Source: Saccharina japonica (Eukaryota > Sar > Phaeophyceae > Laminariales > Laminariaceae). Taken from it: a stretch of 64,000 nt of DNA. The position numbers were made by a program, and so were the translations under genes. Below the pieces are notes generated by a model. That model was given only the letters and a program-made list of their open reading frames with translations. It was not told the DNA's origin and did not search any database. Location of the stretch: assembly GCA_008828725.1 (NCBI GenBank), contig MEHQ01000169.1, positions 1,290,059-1,354,058 on the forward strand, given 5' to 3'. Positions 23,901 through 35,900 of this stretch are shown in pieces. How positions within the stretch are numbered: position 1 is the first letter of the stretch; each line of letters opens with the position of its first letter.

Positions 23901-26900
23901 ACGACAAGCACCCCTAAACAATCACATCGAATACACACCATTTTCCCCGTCAAATAGACACCCCATCACAATATATCCCGACCACCTACATTTGGTCCGC
24001 ACGAATCGCATCGTATCACACAGCTACGTAACCGATCTCACCTCCGGGGTATGGTTGGCACCTTCCGATATCGCCGCGAGCTCGACTGTGGCGCCTGAGT
24101 CAGCACAACTGCGGAATAACCTGCACTCGTCCCCCTCCACGAGAAGCATGTTTTCCATGTCCTGTGCCCCAGCAATACCAGCAACAAAAAAAAAAAACTC
24201 AGCAAATACGTTAAAAGCACGGACGAGCGGAATAAGCCCCCATTCCTACCAGGGTGGGCAGTGAACGGTCCCGTAACATTCGATATACCGCATAATTTAG
24301 AGTTAAGATATAGCATGGGCCCGTAGCTTCCTTCATGTACTCGAGAGTCAAACTGTCTGAGGCATTGGTCAGTCGTCTCCTGCAAAGTTCCCTCTTGGTC
24401 ATCTCCAGACAAATGCTGTTGAATCGACCTGCGCCAGACTTTCAGGGGGGTGCCCCCCCCTCCCCCCTATAAATATGTTCTATATTTAGAGTTGGGTTGG
24501 CGTCGGTTGGCGACGACGCTGTAAAACACGCCCCTCACTGCGTGAGCTAGACTACCAGGGTTCCGTTTTTGTTTTGGCGGTCACCAAGGCTGGCGGTCGA
24601 GTTAGATCATTTGTGCGGGGTGGAGAACCTCATCTCCGCACAAGGGGAATGATCGTATCACGTAGTGCGTATATGGTAAGGCACCCGCGAGGCAGTTACA
24701 TAGTGCTCCCATCGCTGTCTCAGGAAGTGGCCACACCATAAATTAAATTAACTAATTAAAGATGTCATCCATATGCAAGTCCGCCTCACAAGCGGTTCTT
24801 AGTAGGTTGCAGCTCACCCTTCATGCGACTCGCCCAACACCTCATGGCGCTTCGCGCTTGGTGCTAGCAATGTCTGCCTGGTCGGTGAAAACCGGACATG
24901 CTCCGTCCCGGCATTGTAGGGATGCGAGGGTCTATGGTCATACGACTACGGCCATGCATGAAAATGAAGTACCCCCCCCCCCCCCTCCGCACGCACGCAT
25001 TCGTCCTCAGAACGCCCACATTGGGCAATCCCATCCCGGGGACACAAGTGTTTATTCGTGCGCTACCTAAAACACAATGTGATCGCTGGCGTGCGACGGT
25101 GGCGTTCGGTCAATTGCGTGGCGCGTGCTACCCAGCGGCGTTTAAGCAGACAATAACGACGTGCCGTTTTTGCTCCCATGGCAGCCTCACCGTGGGGACC
25201 ACACCCGGAGGTAGTCTGTCCATGATGCTTTTGGCGAACATGAGATGCTTCTGGCTCTTATCCTACGCTTGCCATGTTGCACAAAAGCGTTGGTGGGGCA
25301 CCGCATGGCACGGGGGGGGGGGGGGAAAGGCGTTTCAAGGCAGGGGAGCGGTTCGGCGGAGAAAGGAAGAGCGGGCCAAAGAGCGGGGTCCAAAGAGAGC
25401 GATTAACAGAGATAAAGGCAAAGCGAGAAGAAAAGAAAGAGCTGCCGCCACATATTGATAGAAACACACTGCAGCAAACATGAGAACGAGCATCAATGAA
25501 AGGGGAACGAGGCAAAACGCTACATTGTCGCTGAATCCAGCAAAAGCCATTCATTGGCGGGATCAAAACTGACGAGCCCACGGCCAGGCAAAACATGGAC
25601 CACGCCGAGCAACCAGGTATCCTGGCTGCAACCGCAACGGAAGAAACACAACGCGTCATTGCGCCGCTCCGTGTGCTTCCTCTGACAGGACACTCCGTGG
25701 TAAAACCAAAGCCAAAGGGTGCCATCGGCTGCCGTCAATGCTGTCTTGCTGAGTGCCCTGTAGCTGTACGAGCAGGAGGAGCAGACAGCTTGTTACAGTT
25801 CTTGGGCACTCACACTATATCCCATAAAGCTGTACAAGAAGGCCATGACGAGGTAGGCCCTGGCAGGAGAGTGACGTTCAAGCAAAGAGGGAGACAGGAG
25901 CGTAAGGGGGTGGGCGTGGGCATTGCTTAAACAGCCCAAGCACGCCCGTCCATGACCTATCGAGCCAATCGTACCAAAAGCGGGACGAGTATCGATAGGC
26001 AAGGTGCACAAACAAGAATATGCAAGGGTAAAGGTTCGATCGCTCGTCCATGTGAGGGTGGACGAAAAGTAATAGTCAGATGTCTCACCATGGCCTCTGT
26101 CGTGGTCACACTGGTCACATCGACTACGTTTTTCATCTTCGACCTGTTTCGATTGTCGCTTCGACGACGACCTCTTTTGAGTGGCTATCGTTTCGTCGAC
26201 CACATGCTGTGATTGGACGTACTATCACCGACCACCTGTTTTGGGTGTCTGCCGCATTTGTGGAGATTGTGACATACCAGAAGTGAAACGTCGGCGGAAG
26301 AAGCCTATTCTTGTCGTGCTCTCTCGCTGTCTTAACCTAACGTGGGCCACCCTCATTGACCAGCGGATAGAGCAGTGCGAGATTCACCCCTACATGGATC
26401 GTCTGACAGAGCCCAGCCAAAACAAGAAACCTGTGGTAAATGTCGTGCTGTTGCCGGGTTTAACTACTGCAAACACCAAACAATAAACATGCCGTGATAA
26501 AAAAAAATGCTACGGCGTACAGTGACATGGTATCAGGTACAGACTGCTTGGTGTTAGTCGTACACACAATATGCAGCTAGAATTGTCGTTTTGTCTTGAG
26601 CGTTAGTATGGGCAAATCATACTTCAACTATATATGTACGTGCATTTTGTTTTCACTGTACACTGTAGTATGCGAACGCCTCGAAAGGTTATGTATGATA
26701 CGAGTATAGTACTTGCGCTGTCCGACACCAAGTGAGCTAAACTAAACGCCGACGCTTTACCACAATAGCTCTAGCGATGCACGTGATACCTTTGGTTCTC
26801 TGCTGCGGGGTTGTTTGTCGTTTCTGCGCGTATGCGGTTGACCTCACTTAGACTAGCGCAAACACAAACTTGATATACGTTTCGAACCTTTTGTCTCCAC

Positions 26901-29900
26901 GCACATCTCTGATTTCATAGTTGCCTAGCGAAACCTATTTCTAAAATCGATATTCATATTTCATAAAACGGCGATATGTACTCGTATTAGTACTCGTGTA
27001 GAGTTCGAGCCGTCTAAACCATAATTATTTGGCCACCGCAGTCGTTGCCCAAGCAGCTCTTGCTGGCGAAGCTGGGCTTTTTGGCGCGAAAGTCTAGTGA
27101 ACAGAGCAGCACGAGCGGTAGTATAAATGCGATTTTGTTCTAGCAAACAGAGCAGCACGGGCTGCAGTGTAAATACGATTTTGTTTACAGGTGGACAGCC
27201 CCTCCACAGACGAATGTGACATTAATCGACGTCGACAACCTTAATCAATAGTGGCAGCAGCAGTAGCAGGCCAACATCATGGAGGGCAGCAGTCGTAAGT
27301 GTGAGTAGTGTACTACGCCGAGGATACCTTCAACATGAACGCCGTGGCAAGCAAGGCAAGCAAGGCAAGCGATGACACACAACGAGATGGGTAGGTTACG
27401 GTGGACTCCTTCCCGCCCGGGACTCGTACCGCTCACTTGTGCCAATAATCTCTCCCTTAGTCGCACCGGATAACCTACCAAATCACCGCCGATGCATCAC
27501 GCCCACGCGCGAATGAAATTCATCGAGGTTGACTCACCTGGCAGTGTCGATGGTGTTGCCGTCGAAGCAGTCTGCCAGGGAATCCCGCGCTAGCTTCAGG
27601 TACCCGGTCACCTAGCAAACAGACGCAGTACGGAGATTTTACGTTCAGTTCTAGGGGTTTTCCTACTACCGGCGCACCGCAGCGTATAGGTGGGGGTAGG
27701 AAGCACGTGTTAGCCACCAAACCAATGGGAAACATACCCCGGCAAAAACAACACAACCCCCCCCCCCCCCCCCCCGCCACCCCTACACGCACAGTCAAGC
27801 GCCTTTGTGGTCCACTTGCAAGCACCAAAGCAACACAAACATCGTATGAGCGTTGTAATATCGCTCGTACCCTCTCGCCCACGGCACCGAACGTTACAGC
27901 TAACACGGCCTTTATGCCGTTATGGCCAGAGCTCCCCTCCGAGAGATGTCGATCTACACGCGAAACAGCTCAGGTGGCTGCAACGAACCCAAACACCTGC
28001 AACCAGGATCCGACGCACAGCACGAAACACTACGCAACCAATGAGAGCGATCCGAGAGCAAATAATCCTGGAATTATCGTACCAATGGCACGATTCGAGA
28101 GCGGGCAGAGAACGGTCGTCGAAGCGACCCTAGGTCTACCCGAGAACAGCCCGAGTGGCATCGAAAACGATCCAACAACAACTTCATGAGAGCTCGCTGC
28201 ACATACAGATAGCGACAATGTCACCAATAACAGCACACCCAAATGAGGGCGTGGGCGGGAGGGAGCGCGCCTGAATCGTTTGTCCGCCAACAGCCAACTC
28301 ACACGTGGCCGTTTCAAACTGTGTCCGGGTTTGACGACCACACCAGTTCTCGATATATGAAATACACCGGTTCTGGTTGGAATAAGTCTGGCAGAGACAG
28401 CAGCGTTCTACGAAACAAGAAAAACTTAGGTGGGATCAGGTGCAAAATACGAAATGGTTGGGTGGCGCACTAGAACAAAAATGTGCGTAAGGCACAGACA
28501 GCTCCCATACCCCCATCAACATTGTCGACATCGGCAAGACGCGGTCAAAAGACCAAACGCCACATGCCCACCGAAACCGCCAACAAGACGGACAGGGTAT
28601 CCCTGTACACGCACACGCTACGTATCTATATCGCACACAATCGTCTGCGCAGTAAGAGCAGCGAGTGTAGGCTACAGCGGTAGCAACCGGCTTCGCGTCC
28701 GGGCAGGGTGGCGACTCACAAACTCCAAGGAGCAACCCTGCACGAGCGCTCCGAGGGCGACCGCACACCAGAGGATGCACTTGGAAGGACAGCTCGTCGT
28801 TTCTTGACACGCCACCGCCTGCCCCCAGCCCCCCTCCTCGCCCTCCTGGAGAAAGTCCCCTTCCTCTCCCTCTGCCAGGCCGCCAGCTCCGATACGAAAT
28901 CTTTCTTGACGCTGCTGCTGCTGCTGCATGGAGCCAACCATTATCTTGACCACCGCCTGCCGAACCATGCTGCGAGAGTCACGTACGAGGCTGTGTTGTT
29001 ACGAGCAGGCCGAATAATCCAATACACGATACACGGGGACCTTCTCGCCTCTCGTCGGAGCTGTGTGTTTTCACATAACACACCACTCTATGACGCCTTT
29101 CGCTTGGTGCATCGCTTTTACAGCTCCATTAAGCCACTTGCCATGCTTCCAGCAGCTGCATCGTTCTTGCTGACCAGCAATACGTTTCGAAGATAACATC
29201 TTCTCGGCAAAGATGAAATGGGTAACCTGAACACATGTTAAAGGCAACACTTCCCCCAAGGTAAGGCGAGTGTTCGTGTCACGGGGTGTTGATCGCGCCC
29301 CTCACCTTTCGTTCGCGAGGGGGAGAAAGCCCAGGCACTTGAAGTAGTCGTCCAAGAAGGCGTTCTCCTGCATCCCCACTAGGCCCGTCGCTGGAGACGG
29401 GCTCAGTCGACACCTGCGGCGGTAGCAGTGGTTCGCGGTGGCACTGATCAGATGTGTGGCTACTGCTGTATTCCCGTGTAACTACTGCTCAAGCTGACTT
29501 GTGGTTACTGACTGCTGTGTTGACGCGTGACTGTTGAGAGTGTTCTGGTCAAGGCATGGTTACTGACGTTAAACTACTGCTGCTGCCAAGTTGTGGCTCC
29601 CGTAGTGTCACGAGACTGCTAGTACTGTTGACAAGTTACTTATCGTGTGACCGCTGCGACTGCTGACGTGCTACTGCTGTATGCTGACGGGACTGCTGCT
29701 GCTGTTGCCGCTTCGTTGTCGAACGATCGTTGCTACTGCCTACGTGTGACTAATGTCCACCTGTGGCTATCGTACACAGATGTGGGACTGCTCCCAAAGC
29801 TGGCTCGTGCCTATTGTACCGTCACGTAACTGCTGCTACATCTGACTTGTGGCTACTGCTGTATGGCCATGTGGCCACTACTGCCGCCTTCGCATGGCTA

Positions 29901-32900
29901 CTGCTGTCTACTGAATGGGACTGCTACTTAGCTGAGGCGCGGCTACTGTCTTGTCCTATGATGCTCACGTGTAGCTATTACCCGCGCGTGGTTACAGCTG
30001 CATACCGAAGTAGGACTACAGCTACAAGACTAACTTGTGACTACTGTACTGCTATGCTTCAGGTAAATGTTGCTACATACAGCTCATGTGTGGCTACTAC
30101 CGTATTGGCGTGTGACCGCTGTTATTGCCTACCATCGTATGTTGCCTACCTCGTATGCTTGACTATTACCTTCGTATGACTGCTGTAGGTATACTGGGTG
30201 GGAGTGCTACTACTACGGACTCGTGGCTGCAGTAGTGTCCCTGCGAATGCTGACGCGTATTAAGCCACCGTAAAAGAGCCAAGCGCTACTCCGAAAAACC
30301 AGCGAATGGCTTCGTACTGCTGTATTGTCGTGCGATCGCTGTTACTCTCTACTCGTATGTGTGACTACTGCCTTCGCTTGGCTACTGTAATACCGGCGAC
30401 TCGTGGCTGCCGGATTAATGTACGACTGCAGTACGGCCGACGCGCGAACACTGTTCAGCGGCTCAAAAGAGCTAAACGCGAATTCCAAACTCCGGCAGGA
30501 GGAAGGAAAACCAGCCAACGACCTCCACACCGGAATTTTCTTCCGTGGGCACACCTCTTGAGGGAGAGCAAGCTCGATAAGTCCGACGTTCGCCCGTGTG
30601 GTGTCACCATCATATCCCCGCCACATCCAAGCTGGGCCGGTCTCACGGGCCGCTTGGCGCCGCTGGAGACTCTCTGCCGAGAAGCCGCTGGTGTCTTCAG
30701 CTGGGACTTGGTCGGCTGTTTCTGGCGGTAGTGGCAGTGCGGCTGCTTTTTTTCGATACAGAGACTGCCGGTGGCAACAGCCAATCAGCATCGGGGAGAA
30801 AAGCGTAGCGGCAGGGCGAGGGCGGACACATACACATTATACGTACAGGGAGAGGAAAGGTCGGACGATAAGAGGGGCGTGTATACTTAGACTAGGGAAT
30901 GTGTGCCCCCCTCGTCCCCACGGCAGCGGGGCCACGATGAAGCAGCTAACTTACTAACACGCGTGTCTGTGGGTCCCTGCAATACATGCGCCATTTGACC
31001 CATTTAACCCATTGATAACTGAAAAAGTTATCCCACACTAATTCCAAGTAGTTTTACCCTAAACACATGGGACCAGTTCTGAAGGGGTTAAGTGTTTTAC
31101 TATTTTGTTCTCAAAAGTATTCAACACCATTAGGCATTCCCTTCTACTTCTTTCCCAGAAGCTAGGACTTGGAGTAAGAAACTTGGTTCCTCTCATATGT
31201 AGTGACCAAGGCGGGTGCCACCCTCCTGGGCAAGGCGGTCAGCTTTATCCAGGTATTAAACGAGAGAACACGACTTCGACTACCCTATAGCACAAAGCTT
31301 ATACGAAGGGAGAAATCCTATCCTCGGTAGTCAAACTTCGGATGTCTTCGGAACGCTAAAGTCTTGATAATCCGACATACAGGCTCTGTATGTCGGGAAT
31401 ATGAAGACTTGAGCGTTCCGGGGACATAGCAAGCTTGACCACCGAACATAGGATTTCTCCCTACGTACTACATCCGTGCATAGTAACACTGGAGGTGCCG
31501 CAGCAAATGGGTTAAAAACTTATCGGTATACGACAACACGAAACAAACGGTGGACCTCGAAGAAAACCCCAAAACAGTCGACGGCGTCAGCTGTTTTGCA
31601 TATCTAGGTATCGATAACATTAAAAAATAAATTGAAGCAATAACGTAAGTATAGGACAGGAAGTCTAAGACATTGTGGGTTCGACTCCGGTGGTTGCGGC
31701 GCGAGTGTTCTGGAATGGACGGCCAGGGGGGGGGAGGGGGACCCCTGGCTTCTTTCTATGAGTGTTCGGAGCTGTGTTTTTTTTTGTCGATATCTTAAAC
31801 AGTAGTAACACTAACCGCGACCGCCTAGGATTTCTATTCGGAATAAAGATGGTTGATGAAATGGGTTTTTATTCGGAATAAAGATGGTTGATGCAACGGG
31901 AAGGTAATGCGTGCACTGGGTATGCTCAATTGGCGGTGGGTAGTTGTAGTAGACCAAGTCGAAGTGGACTACAACAAGCTTTGGAAGTTTAATATACTGC
32001 TGTAGAGCAACACAACAAGCAAATCGATGGGGTATATACGCATACCCGTACATATTATAGAGCGAAAACCTTACGCGGATATATAGCACACCGTAGTGGC
32101 ATTGAACATACACACCTTTCCCTCCCTGCGAATATGACTTGATTACATAATGGAGTGTTTTAGTCAATCTCTCCAAAGCAAACGTATCTTTCGGCGGGGT
32201 GGGAAAGAGATGCCGTAGGATGCTCGTACGAGTACCTACCTGTACTCGTACTTCTCGACGAACGAGAATGGTGTCAATGCGGTTCTATCGTAGGGGGTGT
32301 GCTTCAATGCACCTTGTACCCCCGGTATCTCTGATGGATGCGACGTATTGTGATGAGGGCGAACTTACTAACACGCGTGTCTGTGGGTCCCTGTAAATGG
32401 GTCCAGTTCTTAACCCATTTACAACTGAAAAACAGATCCCACACTAATTCCAAGTATTTTGTCCCCAAACACGTGGGACCAGTTGTTTTAAAAGGGGTTA
32501 AGTGTTTCACCATTTTGTTCTCAAAAGTATTCAACACCATTAGACATTCCCTTCTACTTCTTTCCCAGAAGAAGCTGAGACTTGGAGTAAGAAACTTGGC
32601 TCCTCTCATATGTAGTGACCAAGGCGGGTGCCACCCTCCTGGGCAAGGCGGTCAGCTTTATCCAGGTATTAAACGAGAGTAAACGGCGTTGACAACCCTA
32701 GCACCAAGCTTATACGTAGGGAGAAATCCTATCCTCGGTAGTCAAACTTCGGATGTCTTCGGAACGCTAAAATCTTGATAATCCGACATACAGGCTCTGT
32801 ATGTCGGACTATCAAGACTTAAGCGTTCCGAGGACATAGCAAGCTTGACCACCGAAAATAGGATTTCTCCCTACGTACTACATCCGTGCATAGTAACACT

Positions 32901-35900
32901 GGAGGTACAGCAGCGAATGGGTTAAAAAGTTACCGGTATACGACAACACAAAACAAACGGTTGACCACGAAGAAAACCCCAAAACGGTCAACGACGTCAG
33001 CTGTTTTGCATATCTAGGTATCGACAACATTAAAAAACAAATTGAAGCAATAGCGTAAGTATAGGACAGGAAGTCTAAGACATTGTGGGTTCGACTCCGG
33101 CGGTTGTGACGCGAGTGCTCTGGAATAGATGGCCAGGGGGGGGGGGGCTGGCTTCTTCCTATGAGTGTAGTTGTGTTTTTGTTTTGTGGATACCTTGTAC
33201 AGTAGTAGCCCTAACCGCGACCGCTTAGGATTTTTATTCGGAATGAAGATGGTTGGTGCAACCGGGAGTTAATTTGTGTACTGGGTATGCTCAACTGTCG
33301 GTGGGTAGTTGAAGTAGACTACGTCGTAGTAGACTGCAACTAACTTTAGAAAATTAATATACTGCTGTAGAGCGACACAAGTAAATCGACGGGGTATACG
33401 AAGTATACGCATACTCGTACATATTATTTACAAATTTTAACAAAAACAACAGCTGTGAGCTCGAGGATTTCGTCGAAACTCATCTTTGCTAGCTGAGTGT
33501 AATACTTCGATCGCGCGTACTTACGGATTTTATATGTCCTCATGTAGGATGTACATCCCGTATGAGGGGGACACAATCTGAGGCTGTAGAATTCAGGAAG
33601 TGTGTGTCTATTTGTGGGGGGAGAAATAATTAAAATAAATAAAATTGATTAAAATTAAAATTAAACCGTCTGAAATAAACATACCAGGTATACTATAGTG
33701 TTCCGACGAGTTGACGTGATAGAGTGGGTCTACTCTTAGAGGTGTAAGCCACCTGTCGTCGTTATATATCTGTAATGGGTAGAGCGAAAACCTTACTCGG
33801 ATATATAGCACACCGTAGTGGCATTGAACATACACACCTTTTCCTCCCAGCGAATTATGACTTGCTTAAATATTGGAGTGTTTTAGTCAATCTTTCCGAA
33901 GCAAACGTATCTTTCGGCAGGGGGGAAAATACATGCCATCGGATGCTCGTACGAGTACCCATGTACCTGTGCTCGTACTTCTCGACAAACGAGAACGGTG
34001 TCAATGCGGTTCTATCGTAGGGGGTGTGCTTCAATGCACCTTGTACCCCCGGTGCACCTTGTACCCCCGGTATCTCTGATGGATGCGACGTATTGTGTGA
34101 GAGGGTGAACGGCGGTTCAGTGAGCTCGGCGAGGGGCGAGTACGCACTCGTCGTATTTGTACGACGGGGGACTGGTGTCATCAGCTCTAAGATAGAGCTC
34201 GACGGCGTGCGAGCACCAGCGCGTGCTGGAAGGTATCACCCACCCAGCACCGCGCCTACCCCCCCATTCACACACTCACGGTCCCAACTGCCAGACACAC
34301 GTGCCAGGGACCGGTACTCGTCGCACATACCTGACAACACAACTACTACGACGGGGGGCTCGTCTCATCAGCAGCTAGAGCTTGACGGCGTGCGAGCACC
34401 AGCGCGTGCTGGAAGGTATCACCCACCCAGCACCGCGCCTACCCCCCCATTCACACACTCACGGTCCCAACTACCAGACACAACGTGCCAGGGACCGGTA
34501 CTCGTCGCACATACCCGACAACACAACTACTACGACGGGGGGCTCGTCTCATCAGCAGCTCTGTGATAGATCTCGACGGTATGCGAGCACCGGCGCGTGT
34601 TGGGAGGTGCAGTCACATACTCCTGGTCTCAACCACCAGAGCGTGAGGTACCGGTGTCGACGGCCATGCTCTCGTGGATGCAACGTATGCTGTGGGGGGG
34701 GTACGAGTGTTGGGTTGCTACGAGCGATGTGCTGATTGATCCCGGCGGTGGGTAGTGGTCACCACGTATCACGGTATCACGGTGCGGGCGCATACTCATG
34801 GTCCCAACTACTAATACCAGACGGGCCAGGTATCGTTGTCAATTGCCGTACTCTCGTGGATGCTATCGTGTGGTGTGTTGTGTTGCTGTGGGCGGGTACG
34901 TACTCGTCGTACCACTCAGTCCCGAAATATAAGCACATTGTATCCATTAAAATTCAATAAAACGGGCCTTTCTATCTTGGTACAGAGTGGTATGCTCGTA
35001 CCTGCACATACCTGGCAGTATACTGTTAATACTACCTCGTACTGCTGTAGTACGTACGTACTCGTCGTACATGTACAGCAGACAACACAACTACGTACGA
35101 CGACGGGAGACTCGTATCATCAGCACCAGCTCTACGAGGTCTGAAGCGAGAGCGAGGGCAATAAATTAGAAAACAACATCAACACCGAGGGCATCCGAAC
35201 AGTTTTTTTTTCCGACACCTAATTATCTAAAATGGTCAGAATGGAAAAACAAGTCGGAGCACTGCTGTGATCGCTGGACGATTTAGCACAAAACAACTTT
35301 TTTCGGAAAAAAAACAGAAAAAAAAAAAAGTTGTTTTGTGCTAAATCGTCCAGCGATCACAGCAGTGTTCTTCTATTTGTTTTTCCATTCTGACCATTTT
35401 AGGTAGTTAGGTGTCGAAAAAAAACTGTTCGGGACGCCCTCGTCAACACCCAACTCTATTTTCCTGTGGTAAGGTGGGCATCAAAGCAAACTATATACGA
35501 ACTCGTACCTGGTATATAAGTCATATATACCACATTTTGTATGAGACAGACGCAAATACTGGTACGAGATGGCAGCACAGCATGACACCTTCGGGCCATA
35601 AAAACAAGAATACGCCGAAGTTTTCGACGTTGAACACATCTACATGACCGCTTGGGCAAGGGCAACACATCGGTGAAGAGAGTTTAGGCATGCGAGTTGT
35701 AGTTCGTGAGATATGGACATTCTTCGAATTTCTTGGGGAGGCGCTATGGTATTTCATACCTGTACCAGGTAGGGGCTTACTTGTACCTTCCTATAGTAAA
35801 TTCAATACCATATGTACTCAGGCCATATGTCGGTCAATACGCCGAGTAATTCGACACTACGAGTACACTAAACGTCTGGACATGATCGCATCAACATGGG

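Larger units (their letters stand above)
30949..34108. repeat. 1.4-kb tandem duplication in gene A intron 1
   Basis: Unit 1 is 30949-32363; unit 2 starts at 32364 with the same CTTACTAACACGCGTGTCTG and ends near 34108. Both carry a TTAA mini-MITE, a 155-bp hairpin, a TTCGACTCC tRNA-like box and a short AGAGCGAAAACCTTA segment. Unit 2 has an extra block of about 350 bp (33427-33778). Similarity is around nine in ten by eye, so the duplication is not brand new. Confidence 0.7.

Noticed and set aside
30949-32363. Reading the 1.4-kb duplicated unit as one transposon
   Set aside because: No inverted or long direct ends and no target duplication; the units are simply head to tail.
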